The notes below the pieces were generated by a model. It was not told where the DNA came from. It saw only the letters and a list, made by a program, of their open reading frames with translations, and made no database searches. Below are positions 36,842 through 45,427 of a stretch of DNA of 64,000 nt, one piece after another. The stretch spans positions 248,001-312,000 of the forward strand of contig WLID01000001.1 of assembly GCA_009702325.1 (NCBI GenBank). Direction: 5' to 3'. The first letter of the stretch is position 1. Every line of letters begins with the position of its first letter. A program made the translations under genes and the position numbers. This stretch comes from Actinomycetota bacterium (GTDB taxonomy: Bacteria > Actinomycetota > Thermoleophilia > Gaiellales > Gaiellaceae).

Positions 36842-37984
36842 GTGGGTGACGTTCTGATCTTCGGCGACACCGAGCGCTCGCCAGAAATGCGCCATGAGAT
36901 TCCCGTGGGAATCGGCGACCCCTTCCTCTACGTCGAGGTCGGCGGAGAGCGCCACGTGGTCGTCGGCTCACTTGAGGTGCCGCGGCTCGAAGGGCTGGGG
37001 CTGCAGATCCACCCGCTCGAAGCATTCGGCGTCGAGGAGGTTCGTCGCCAGCTCGTCGGGCAGCCGATCAGCGCGCTGATCGAAGAGGTCTCGCGTCGTG
37101 CCGTCGTTGCGCTCGGAGTGACCGCAGCGTCGGTGCCAGCAACGCTGCCCGTGTCGTTTGCCGACGCGGTGCGCGCATCGGGCGTCGAGCTGACGGTAGA
37201 TCGGACGCTGTTCGACGGGCGTCGCCGGTCGAAGTCCCCGCATGAGCTCGACGGGATTCGGCGCGCGCAAGCCGCAGCCGAAGCCGGAATGACCGCGGTT
37301 CGCGACCGTCTCGCCGCCGCAACGATCGGCGATCTGGGCGAGCTCTCCTTGGACGGCGTGCCGTTGACCTCCGAGGTGTTGAAAGCGGCGGTGTCGCTCG
37401 CCTTCTCTGAGCACGGCGCGTCAGCAACGGAGTTCGTCGTGTCACACGGCGCGCAGGCGGCAATTGGCCATCACGGTGGTGGCGGGGCAGTGCGCGCTGG
37501 CGAGACGGTTGTTGTCGACCTGTGGCCGATGGATATGGAGTCGGGGTGTTACGCCGACATGACACGCACGTTCGTGGTTGGCGAAGTGAGCGACGAGATC
37601 GCGATCTGGTGGAAGCTCTGCAAGCGCGTGCTCGACGAAGTCACCGAGATCGCCCGCCCGGGCATCACGGGCAAGGAGCTCTACGACCACGCGTGCGACA
37701 TCTTCGAGCCGGCCGGCTTTCCCACCCAGCGCACGAAGGAAGACGGCGTGGTGCTCTCCGACGGGTTCTTCCACTCCCTTGGTCATGGGGTCGGCCTCGA
37801 AGTGCATGAGGAGCCTCTCCTTGGGCTCGTCGGTCGCGAGAAGCTTGTTCCAGGCGACGTGATCGCGATCGAACCGGGGCTGTATCGCGCGGGCCACGGC
37901 GGCTGCCGTCTCGAAGATCTCCTGCTTGTCACCGAGACCGGTGTCGAGCGGCTCACGACGTTTCCGTACGACCTCGCGCCCTAA
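36842..37984 (+). CDS. M24 metallopeptidase (Xaa-Pro aminopeptidase-like)
   Basis: A 380-residue protein starting at GTG 36842. The N-terminal creatinase-like domain (about 1-140) precedes the pita-bread peptidase domain, where HGAQAAIGHHGGGG, VVVDLWPMDMESGCYADMTRTF (two Asp ligands), SLGHGVGLEVHEEP (His) and VIAIEPGLY (Glu) form the dinuclear metal site. It would cleave N-terminal residues before Pro from peptides. It belongs to the group of cytoplasmic aminopeptidases P of about this length. Confidence 0.88.
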   Translation: MGDVLIFGDTERSPEMRHEIPVGIGDPFLYVEVGGERHVVVGSLEVPRLEGLGLQIHPLEAFGVEEVRRQLVGQPISALIEEVSRRAVVALGVTAASVPATLPVSFADAVRASGVELTVDRTLFDGRRRSKSPHELDGIRRAQAAAEAGMTAVRDRLAAATIGDLGELSLDGVPLTSEVLKAAVSLAFSEHGASATEFVVSHGAQAAIGHHGGGGAVRAGETVVVDLWPMDMESGCYADMTRTFVVGEVSDEIAIWWKLCKRVLDEVTEIARPGITGKELYDHACDIFEPAGFPTQRTKEDGVVLSDGFFHSLGHGVGLEVHEEPLLGLVGREKLVPGDVIAIEPGLYRAGHGGCRLEDLLLVTETGVERLTTFPYDLAP

Positions 37985-38073
37985 CAAGACTCTCGTCACC
38001 CGCGCCGTGCTGAAATGCGTAAAGATCGCGCTTGGAGCGCACCGTGTGACCAAGGCGAAAGGGGCAAGCGAAC

Positions 38074-40029
38074 GTGAGTAGTGATTCCGGACAGGCGATC
38101 GACACACTCTTCCAGGAGGAGCGCCGGTACCCACCGTCCGCCGCATTCTCGGCCGCGGCGAACGCGAAGCCGGACATCTATGACGAGGCGTTCGAGTCGT
38201 TCTGGGAGCGCGAAGCCCACGAGCGCGTCACCTGGTTTGAGCCATTCACGTCGCTCTACGAATGGAACCCGCCCTACGCCAAGTGGTATCTCGGCGGCAA
38301 GCTGAACGTCGCCTACAACTGCGTCGATCGGCATGTCGAGGCTGGCCGGGGCGACCGGGTTGCCTACTACTGGGAAGGTGAGCCCGTCGGCGACCGACGC
38401 GCGATCACCTATGCCGAGTTGCAGGACGAGGTCGTCCGTTGCGCAAACGCGCTGAAGGCGCTTGGTGTTGGCAAAGGCACTGCCGTCGGGATCTACATGG
38501 GGATGGTTCCCGAGGCTCCGATCGCGATGCTTGCTTGCGCCCGGCTTGGCGCACCACACACCGTCGTTTTCGGAGGCTTCTCGGCCGATTCGCTCGCCGA
38601 CCGGTTGAACGACATGGGCTGCGAAGTCCTGATCACCCAGGACGAGGCGTATCGCCGCGGCAACCCTGTTCCGCTCAAGACGACCGCTGACGAAGCGCTC
38701 GCCGCAGCCCCAAGCGTCCGCAAGACGCTGGTCTTGCGCCGCACAGGTAATCCGGTGCCGATGACTGACGGGCGCGACCACTGGTGGCATGAGCTTGCGA
38801 CAGACGGCTCGCCATGCGCACCCGAGCCGATGGACTCAGAGGATCTGCTCTACCTCCTCTACACGTCCGGAACGACCGCGAAGCCGAAGGGCATCGTTCA
38901 CACGACCGGTGGCTACCTCGTGGGCGTGGCGACGACCCACAACTACATCTTCGATCTGAAGCCCGAGAACGACGTCTACTGGTGCGCCGCCGACGTCGGT
39001 TGGGTCACCGGCCACAGCTACATCGTCTACGGCCCGCTATGCAACGGTGCGACATCAGTGATGTATGAGGGAACGCCGGACTTCCCCGACAAGGACCGCT
39101 GGTGGGAGATCATTGAACGCTACGGCGTCACGATCCTCTACACCGCGCCGACGGCGATTCGCGCCCACATGAAGTGGGGGCCGCAGTACGCCGCGAAGCA
39201 CGACCTTTCGACGCTGCGTCTGCTTGGGTCGGTCGGGGAGCCGATCAACCCGGAAGCATGGGTTTGGTACCACGAGCACATCGGTGGTGAACGGTGCCCG
39301 ATCGTCGACACCTGGTGGCAGACCGAAACCGGGATGGTGTTGATCTCGCCACTGCCGGGCATCACAACGACGAAGCCGGGTTCGGCGACCCGTCCGTTCC
39401 CCGGCGTCGATGCTGCCGTCTACAGCGAGGAAGGCAACGAGGTTGGGCCCGGTGGCGGTGGCTACCTCGTGCTTCGCAAGCCGTGGCCCGCGATGCTCCG
39501 TGGCGTCTATGGCGACGATCAGCGGTTCCGTGACACGTACTGGTCGAAGTACCCGAACACCTACTTCGCAGGCGACGGGGCGCGCATCGATCACGACGGC
39601 GACTTCTGGCTACTCGGGCGTGTCGACGACGTGATGAACGTCTCCGGGCATCGCATTTCGACCATCGAAGTTGAGAGCGCCCTCGTCGACCACCGTGATG
39701 TCGCAGAAGCGGCCGTCGCCGCCCGCGCCGACGCATTGACCGGGCAGGCGATCGTCGCCTTCGTCACGCTCAAAGGCGGTGTCGAAGGGTCGGTGGAGAA
39801 GCTCGAAGAGCTTCGCAACCATGTCGCCGAGAAGATCGGGCCAATCGCAAAGCCAGCAAACATCGTGTTCACGCCCGAGCTTCCCAAGACCCGCAGCGGC
39901 AAGATCATGCGCCGTCTACTCCGCGACGTGGCTGAGAATCGGCCGCTTGGCGATACGACAACGCTTGCCGACCCGTCGGTCGTTGCGGAACTGCAAGACC
40001 GCGGCGCAGCCGAGACGCACGACGACTAA
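38074..40029 (+). CDS. acs: Acetyl-CoA synthetase
   Basis: A 651-residue ligase starting at GTG 38074, with AAAGGGG upstream. It activates acetate to acetyl-CoA through acetyl-AMP. The ATP motif is YTSGTTAKPKGIVHTTGGY. DVYWCAADVGWVTGHSYIVYGPL and VDTWWQTETG, with the Trp that limits the acyl pocket in true Acs, support acetate over longer acids. The C-terminal domain has GRVDDVMNVSGHRIST and KTRSGKIMRRLLRD, where the Lys is the usual acetylation site for regulation. A full-length Acs with no frame damage. Confidence 0.95.
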   Translation: MSSDSGQAIDTLFQEERRYPPSAAFSAAANAKPDIYDEAFESFWEREAHERVTWFEPFTSLYEWNPPYAKWYLGGKLNVAYNCVDRHVEAGRGDRVAYYWEGEPVGDRRAITYAELQDEVVRCANALKALGVGKGTAVGIYMGMVPEAPIAMLACARLGAPHTVVFGGFSADSLADRLNDMGCEVLITQDEAYRRGNPVPLKTTADEALAAAPSVRKTLVLRRTGNPVPMTDGRDHWWHELATDGSPCAPEPMDSEDLLYLLYTSGTTAKPKGIVHTTGGYLVGVATTHNYIFDLKPENDVYWCAADVGWVTGHSYIVYGPLCNGATSVMYEGTPDFPDKDRWWEIIERYGVTILYTAPTAIRAHMKWGPQYAAKHDLSTLRLLGSVGEPINPEAWVWYHEHIGGERCPIVDTWWQTETGMVLISPLPGITTTKPGSATRPFPGVDAAVYSEEGNEVGPGGGGYLVLRKPWPAMLRGVYGDDQRFRDTYWSKYPNTYFAGDGARIDHDGDFWLLGRVDDVMNVSGHRISTIEVESALVDHRDVAEAAVAARADALTGQAIVAFVTLKGGVEGSVEKLEELRNHVAEKIGPIAKPANIVFTPELPKTRSGKIMRRLLRDVAENRPLGDTTTLADPSVVAELQDRGAAETHDD

Positions 40030-40035
40030 ACGGCG

Positions 40036-41043
40036 ATGCGGGTTGGGAATCTGATTGGGGCCGCGGCGGTTGCCGCGGCCCCAACCGTCTCCGGGGCTTC
40101 GGCGAAACCGAAGCCAAAGGCCAAGCCGAAGCCGAAGGAGCCGACCCCAGAGCAGATCCAGTCGATGTACGACCGTGGGCGTGCGCACGGCAACTGGAAG
40201 CTTGTTGCCGCCGCCGAGCGCCTCGACAACGGGGGTGGCGTCTCGGTCACCGCTCCACTTGCGAAACCACCCGCGCGTGATGCGACGCTGCCACTGCACG
40301 AAGATGCCGAGCTGCGCGTCAAGCTCGCGAAGCTCGGACAGCGATTCCATGGCTGGGCTGCCTTCTGGGTGCACGACCTGCGAACCGGGGAGTACGCCGG
40401 CTGGAACTCCGACGCGCAGTTCCCCGCCGCATCGATCGTGAAGATCGCCGTTCTCGTCGCAGGAATCGAACAGTTTGGCTTCGGGCCGACCTCCCCGATC
40501 GACTATGACCTGCGCGAGATCGGCACCCTCTCCTCGAACCTTGCGGCAAACCATGTGTTCGAACGTGTCGGCCAGTCGGCTGTCGACGACGCCTTGTTGC
40601 GGCTCGGAATGCCGTCGAGCCACTACCCCGGCCTCTACCGGGCAGGTTCCGCTGTCGGCGACGTGCAGAAGGCGCCGCCGCCCGCGCACTACCGTGTCAC
40701 GACAGCGCGCGACCTCGGACGTGCCCTGCTGCGGCTGCAGGCCGGTGCCGCCGGTCGGCATTGGGCGCTCGATCGGCTTGAGTTGACCCAGGCTGAGGCG
40801 GCCGCCGTACTCGGATACCTGCGGCTCCACGCGCTCGGGTCAAGCCTGCTCGCGCCCCCGTCAGGTGCGGTGCTCGCCGAGAAGGACGGCTGGATCTCGG
40901 ACGCACGCGGAAGTGCCGCGATCGCCTACACACGTTTCGGACCAAAGATCATTGTTGTACTGACCTACCGCCCAGGCGTCAGCGAGACCGAAGCGAAAGT
41001 GCTTGGCGCGAAGCTGTCGCGGCTCGCGTTCGCTACGCGCTGA
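40036..41043 (+). CDS. Secreted class A beta-lactamase-like serine hydrolase
   Basis: A 335-residue protein that follows acs by 6 bases. The N-terminus is hydrophobic then Lys/Pro-rich (AKPKPKAKPKPKEP), which suggests export and a wall-spanning tether. The Beta-lactamase2 domain starts near residue 100: AASIVKIAVL has the Ser-x-x-Lys, LSSNLAANH resembles the SDN loop, and EKDGW stands for the KTG motif. A Glu166-type deacylating residue is not obvious. It may be a peptidoglycan-acting or penicillin-binding relative rather than a resistance enzyme. Its stop overlaps the convergent M16 gene. Confidence 0.75.
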   Translation: MRVGNLIGAAAVAAAPTVSGASAKPKPKAKPKPKEPTPEQIQSMYDRGRAHGNWKLVAAAERLDNGGGVSVTAPLAKPPARDATLPLHEDAELRVKLAKLGQRFHGWAAFWVHDLRTGEYAGWNSDAQFPAASIVKIAVLVAGIEQFGFGPTSPIDYDLREIGTLSSNLAANHVFERVGQSAVDDALLRLGMPSSHYPGLYRAGSAVGDVQKAPPPAHYRVTTARDLGRALLRLQAGAAGRHWALDRLELTQAEAAAVLGYLRLHALGSSLLAPPSGAVLAEKDGWISDARGSAAIAYTRFGPKIIVVLTYRPGVSETEAKVLGAKLSRLAFATR

Positions 41044-42304
41044 GCAGCTTCGCGAACCGATCCTCATCCTTGAACGGCCCAATCACCGCAAGGTTGAGGG
41101 CGTTCGTCCGAATCAGATCCTGCGCGACGCGCCGCACATCTTCCGCCGTGACCTTGTCGATCTCGGCTAGATAGTCGACCGGTTCAAGCGCCGAACCCTC
41201 AAGCACCTCACGGTTCAGGCCGTACATGATCAGACCCTGCGGTGTCTCGGTGCGGAGCACGAAGCGGCCCTTCGAAAGTGACCGTGCCTTCTCAAGCTCG
41301 TCAGTCGGCACCGTCTCGTTCGCAAGCCGGTGGAACTGCTCGACGATCACCGACACCGCGTCGTCGATGCGATTGATGTCGACACCGGCCTGCGCGTAGA
41401 GCGACCCGGCGTCGGTGTAGCTGTGATTCGTGCCGAAGACGTAGTAGGCGAGCCCGCGTCGTTCCCGAACCTCAAGGAAGAGCCGCGACGACATGCCGCC
41501 ACCCAGCACCGTCGCGAGCATCGCGAGGGCATAACGATCGGGGTGGCCGATGCCAATGCTTGGAACGCCAAGAATGATGTGCGCCTGGTCGGCGTCCTTG
41601 TGCTGAACACGCACGCGCGGCCCCGTCTGGGTCACGGTCGGGGCCGGCGTCGGACGACCATCGGCCTTGCCAGTCATATCTCCGAGGTGGCCTTCAAGCA
41701 GCGGGATCAGGTCGTCGCCGACCATGCCGCTCACACCCACAACCATGCGGTCGGGGTGGTACCACTCGTCGAGGTACCCAAGGAACGTCTCGCGCGTCGC
41801 CGCCTTGACCGTCTCCTTCGTTCCGAGCACTTCCCAACCAAGCGGGTTGTTGCCGTACATCAGATCTTCGAAGACGTTGCCGATGTGGTCACGTGGGGTA
41901 TCGGCGTACATGTTCATCTCTTCGAGGATCACGCCCTTCTCACGTTCGATCTCTTCGGGATCGAACTTCGAGTGGCGGAGCATGTCGATCAAGACATCAA
42001 GCGCCGTATCGCGATCAGCACCGGCACAACGGACGTAGTAGCCCGTGTACTCCTTTGAGGTGAACGCGTTGAACTCACCACCGATGCCATCAACGATCGT
42101 CGTCAGGTCACGCGAAGAGGGGCGCCGCTCCGTGCCCTTGAAAAACATGTGCTCGGCAAAGTGCGCGATCCCACGGTTTTCGGCACGCTCGTAGCGCGAA
42201 CCGGCAGAGAGCATCACAAAGCACGCAACCGACTGCGCATGCGGAAGTGGAGCGGTCAAAACACGCAGACCGTTCGAAAGCTGCTGCCGTTCAAAAACAC
42301 CCAT
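41033..42304 (-). CDS. M16-family zinc peptidase (processing-peptidase-like)
   Basis: A 423-residue protein starting at ATG 42304. The inverted zinc motif is GIAHFAEHMFFKGT (HxxEH) with a downstream Glu about 76 residues later in the FDPEEIEREKGVILEEM region. The second half matches the inactive partner domain (LVVGVSG, RERRGLAYYVFG). This PqqL/mitochondrial-processing-peptidase layout is widespread in actinobacteria, usually of unknown substrate, often next to rpsO-pnp; those genes are not present here. Confidence 0.9.
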   Translation of the reverse strand: MGVFERQQLSNGLRVLTAPLPHAQSVACFVMLSAGSRYERAENRGIAHFAEHMFFKGTERRPSSRDLTTIVDGIGGEFNAFTSKEYTGYYVRCAGADRDTALDVLIDMLRHSKFDPEEIEREKGVILEEMNMYADTPRDHIGNVFEDLMYGNNPLGWEVLGTKETVKAATRETFLGYLDEWYHPDRMVVGVSGMVGDDLIPLLEGHLGDMTGKADGRPTPAPTVTQTGPRVRVQHKDADQAHIILGVPSIGIGHPDRYALAMLATVLGGGMSSRLFLEVRERRGLAYYVFGTNHSYTDAGSLYAQAGVDINRIDDAVSVIVEQFHRLANETVPTDELEKARSLSKGRFVLRTETPQGLIMYGLNREVLEGSALEPVDYLAEIDKVTAEDVRRVAQDLIRTNALNLAVIGPFKDEDRFAKLLSA

Positions 42305-42329
42305 CCCTTCGATCGTATAGACCTACGGC

Positions 42330-43187
42330 ATGGCCGGGGAGACAAGACGCACGATCTACGCGCAACCAGCGTGGTTGGCAGCCGTTCCCAGGAACCTGCG
42401 ATTCCCTGAGGGCGCCCGTGTTGTCGCAACCGGTTGCGGCACCTCGTTCCATGCTGCCCAGACGAACGGCTACGCCGTCCAAGCGCTGGAAGCCGTGCTG
42501 CAGACCCCTGACGCTGACGTGATGCTTTGCGTCAGCCACGAAGGCGACACCGCGCTCACCCTCGAAGCGGCCCAACGCTTCCCAGGGCCAAAGTGGCTGA
42601 TCACCGGCAAGCTCGACTCGCCCCTCGCAGAACTCGCTGACGAGACCGTGATCGTCACCCCCGAGATCGAAAAGTCGTGGTGCCACACCGGCAGCTACAC
42701 CTGCGCCGTCGCCGCACTCGCCGCCCTCCGCGGCGAACCCATCGATGAGCTCCCCGCCATGGTCACCGCAGCGCTCGTCGAAGAGCCCGCCCCGTGGCAG
42801 TCCCGCTTCATCGTCGCCGGCGCCGGGCCCGACTGGCCAACAGCCCAAGAAGCAGTCCTAAAACTCCGCGAAGGCGCCCATCTGGCCGCCGAAGCGCACC
42901 ACACCGAACAACTCCTCCACGGTCACCTTGCCGCCGTCGACGAGACCGTCCGCGCCTACGTTCTCGAGGGCGAAGGACGCGCCGCCGAACGCGCGCACGC
43001 CGCAGTTGCCGCACTCACCGAACTCGGGGCCGAAGCCACCATCGTTCCCACCGAACACCCCGTCGTCGACATCGTGCGCTTCCAACTACTCACACTCGTC
43101 ATTGCAGAATCGCGCGGCATCGACCCAGACCCGATCCACCGCGACGACCCCCGCTGGGCCCGCGCCGCCGCCGCACACAAGCTGTAA
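42330..43187 (+). CDS. SIS-domain sugar isomerase-like protein
   Basis: A 285-residue protein starting at ATG 42330. Two SIS domains are seen: the first with VVATGCGTSFHAAQ and LCVSHEGDTALTLEA, the second with RFIVAGAGPDWPTAQEAVLKLREGAHL. This mirrors the isomerase half of glucosamine-6-phosphate synthase without a glutaminase domain. AAEAHHTEQLLHG resembles the glucosamine-6-P catalytic loop. It may act as a sugar-phosphate isomerase or deaminase such as AgaS-like proteins. It is divergent from the M16 peptidase by 25 bases. Confidence 0.78.
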   Translation: MAGETRRTIYAQPAWLAAVPRNLRFPEGARVVATGCGTSFHAAQTNGYAVQALEAVLQTPDADVMLCVSHEGDTALTLEAAQRFPGPKWLITGKLDSPLAELADETVIVTPEIEKSWCHTGSYTCAVAALAALRGEPIDELPAMVTAALVEEPAPWQSRFIVAGAGPDWPTAQEAVLKLREGAHLAAEAHHTEQLLHGHLAAVDETVRAYVLEGEGRAAERAHAAVAALTELGAEATIVPTEHPVVDIVRFQLLTLVIAESRGIDPDPIHRDDPRWARAAAAHKL

Positions 43188-43248
43188 CCGGCCCCGCCCC
43201 CGAGGTGGCCTCGCTTAACAAGGCGGGTGTCCGGCCGATGAGTCCCCC

Positions 43249-43410
43249 ATGCGGCTTCTGCTCACAGGCATGTGCAGCGTCTTTTCGGCTGGGCTTGCGT
43301 CATACGCCCCAATGTTCTGGCACGGGGCACCATTCACGACGCAATCGCTCTACTGCGCCGTCGTCGGTGCCTGGGCCGGTCGGTGGATCGGTTACCACGT
43401 CTCTTTTTGA
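43249..43410 (+). CDS. Possible 53-residue membrane protein
   Basis: An ATG at 43249 opens 53 codons ending at TGA 43408-43410. The peptide is MRLLLTGMCSVFSAGLASYAPMFW at its start and ends WAGRWIGYHVSF. It has two short hydrophobic stretches broken by aromatic residues. No strong Shine-Dalgarno is present, so it may be spurious. The 300 bases between the SIS gene and the class V enzyme hold no other candidate. Confidence 0.35.
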   Translation: MRLLLTGMCSVFSAGLASYAPMFWHGAPFTTQSLYCAVVGAWAGRWIGYHVSF

Positions 43411-43500
43411 GGGACAAGCGCCCGAAGGCTTGAAGCTTGGGTCGTTTGGTCCTCAGTTCAAGACCACGGCTGAGGGCCCGATGTCACGCAGGGGCACGCG

Positions 43501-44649
43501 CTAGCGCGCGAGTTCGGCGAGCAGGCCGTCGATCTCGGCCTCGGTGTTCGGGTGGAGGATCCCCACGCGCACGACACCGTCGGGAAGCTGCAGCCGCTTC
43601 ATGATCTCAAGGGCGTAGTTGTCGCCATGCCATACCGCGTATCCGGCGTTGCCGAGCCGCTCGGCGGCCGCGGCAGGAGCTTCCGTCTCGCTCGTCAACC
43701 CGAAGGTCGCGACGCGCCCGTCCATCGTCGCAGGGCCATGGAGCTTCCACTGTGACGGGAGCCCGTCGAGGAACCGCTGGCCGAGCGCGCGCTCGCGCTC
43801 AAGGATGAACTCCCAGCCAACCTCGCCGAGGTAGTCGACGGCCGCGACGAAGCCCGCAAGCAACTCGTGGGCGAGCGTGCCCGTCTCGTAGCGATGACCT
43901 GGCGGGTTGTTGTCGGCCGGGCGCACCTTGTAGGGCCGCCACGTCTCAAGCAGCTCGCGTCGCCCGAACGCAAGGCCAAGGTGCGGCCCATAAAACTTGT
44001 AGGGCGAGCAGAGCAGCACGTCGGCGCCCACCGCCCGCACATCGATCGGGCCGTGCGGGGCGTAATGGACGGCGTCGACCCACGCAAGAGCACCAACCTC
44101 ATGCGCCATCGCGGCGATCTCGGCAACCGGGTTGACCACCCCGAGAGCGTTCGAAGCCCATGTGAACGCCACAACGCGGGTGCGCTCCGAAAGCAACGAC
44201 CGCAGGTGCTCGAGGTTCAACCGACAGTCGTCGTCGACATCGACGAGGTGCACCGTCAAACCCTTGTCGTGCGCGAGTTCAAGCCACGGCGAGATGTTCG
44301 CGTCATGGTCGAGCGTCGTGCAAATGATCTCGTCGCCCGCCTGCCAATCGCGCGCCGCCGCTCGGGAAAGCGAAAAGTTGAGGGTCGTCATGTTCTGACC
44401 AAACGCAACCTCGCCCGCATCCGCGCCGAGGAACGCCCCGGCCGCCTCGTGCGCAAGCTCGACGAGAGCGTCGCTCCGGCGCCCTGTCGCAAAGAGTCCA
44501 CCGTGGTTGGCATTCGACGTCCGCAGGTAGTCGCTGATCGCCTCGATCACCGTGTCCGGGGTCTGCGTGCCGCCTGGCCCGTCAAAGAACGCGAGCGGCA
44601 GGCGAAACGCGCTGAACCGGCGACGGATCTTTTCGATCTCAGTCGGCAC
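43501..44649 (-). CDS. Cysteine desulfurase-like class V aminotransferase
   Basis: A 382-residue PLP enzyme with GTG start at 44649. The N-terminus FFDGPGGTQTPDTVIEAI and NHGGLFATGRRSD match the cysteine-desulfurase-like group. The cofactor Asp lies in AWVDAVHYAPHG and the Schiff-base Lys in LLCSPYKFYGPHLG. The active-site Cys loop of NifS/SufS is not recognisable, so sulfur transfer may not be its job; EgtE-type C-S lyases share this pattern. It lies 2 bases after the OsmC stop, on the same strand. Confidence 0.8.
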   Translation of the reverse strand: MPTEIEKIRRRFSAFRLPLAFFDGPGGTQTPDTVIEAISDYLRTSNANHGGLFATGRRSDALVELAHEAAGAFLGADAGEVAFGQNMTTLNFSLSRAAARDWQAGDEIICTTLDHDANISPWLELAHDKGLTVHLVDVDDDCRLNLEHLRSLLSERTRVVAFTWASNALGVVNPVAEIAAMAHEVGALAWVDAVHYAPHGPIDVRAVGADVLLCSPYKFYGPHLGLAFGRRELLETWRPYKVRPADNNPPGHRYETGTLAHELLAGFVAAVDYLGEVGWEFILERERALGQRFLDGLPSQWKLHGPATMDGRVATFGLTSETEAPAAAAERLGNAGYAVWHGDNYALEIMKRLQLPDGVVRVGILHPNTEAEIDGLLAELAR

Positions 44650-44651
44650 CG

Positions 44652-45059
44652 CTACGACACGTCCCAGTCGTAACGAGGAGCGATCGCGAGCGATGCGCCC
44701 ACGAAGCAGTCACGCTCGGCCTTCTCGAGAAGCTGCGACAGGTCGTCTGTCGCAGGTGGGGTGAGCACGGCCTCGATGCGCAGACCGATCCCGGTGAACG
44801 CGTACCGGCCATCCGACGCCCTGCGGGTGATCGTCCCCCGTGCCGCCCCGATCGCCCGTACCTCATGGCCTGCGCGCTTCGCGTGGTAGGCAAGGCTTGC
44901 GATCGAGCAGCGGACAAGTGCTGCCAGCAGGAGGTGGTCGGGTGTCCAATCGGCCGGCACCGAAACGCTTGAGCCGCCAGGAATCGCAGCTGTTCCGTGA
45001 CGGTCAATCTCGACCTCGTACTCAAAGACTTTCGCCCGCGGCGCGCTCACGGAAGACAC
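44652..45059 (-). CDS. OsmC-family protein
   Basis: A 135-residue protein starting at GTG 45059. It contains PDHLLLAALVRCSIASLAYHAKRAG, with the first conserved Cys, and KAERDCFVGASL, with the second. Together they form the peroxidatic Cys pair of OsmC/Ohr enzymes that reduce organic hydroperoxides. The active Arg is not obvious. Co-transcription with the class V enzyme is likely. It may act in thiol or oxidative stress defence. Confidence 0.8.
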   Translation of the reverse strand: MSSVSAPRAKVFEYEVEIDRHGTAAIPGGSSVSVPADWTPDHLLLAALVRCSIASLAYHAKRAGHEVRAIGAARGTITRRASDGRYAFTGIGLRIEAVLTPPATDDLSQLLEKAERDCFVGASLAIAPRYDWDVS

Positions 45060-45112
45060 GCTACACCCCGGTTCGGTTCGGTCCGTCCGGTCCGGGTCCT
45101 AGAGTGGCGCCC

Positions 45113-45289
45113 GTGAGGCTCAGAACACTCACGGAAGCCGAGTGCTACGTCAGGTGCTGCGGCAGCCGTCCAGACGAAACCGTCAGCGTCATGCGCACCC
45201 TCACGACTCGCGAGTGGCGGAGCGCGATGGCCGACACCAGCACGGAGCAGGAACTCGATCAGTCAACACCCAAGGCGGAGGCAGCATGA
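45113..45289 (+). CDS. Small 58-residue Cys-containing protein before the glycosylase gene
   Basis: A GTG at 45113 opens a short frame LRTLTEAECYVRCCGSRPDETVSVMRTL, with Cys-x3-Cys-Cys, ending at 45289. It lies 138 bases upstream of the uracil/mismatch glycosylase fusion and on the same strand. The CYxRCCG arrangement looks purposeful, but I recognise no family. A second frame (45286-45450) overlaps its stop and is Arg/Pro-rich; I do not call it. Whether the short protein belongs to the repair operon is only positional. Confidence 0.5.
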   Translation: MRLRTLTEAECYVRCCGSRPDETVSVMRTLTTREWRSAMADTSTEQELDQSTPKAEAA

Positions 45290-45427
45290 ACGTCAAGCCG
45301 AAGTGCGCAAGCTGGACATCACGCCGCCGCTACGCACCACCCGTGAAGGGCCGACCACGTCCGCCGATCGCGAGCTCGTGGATCTGCACGGCAACGTGGG
45401 AGTCACGTCTGCCACGCTGTCTGCCTC

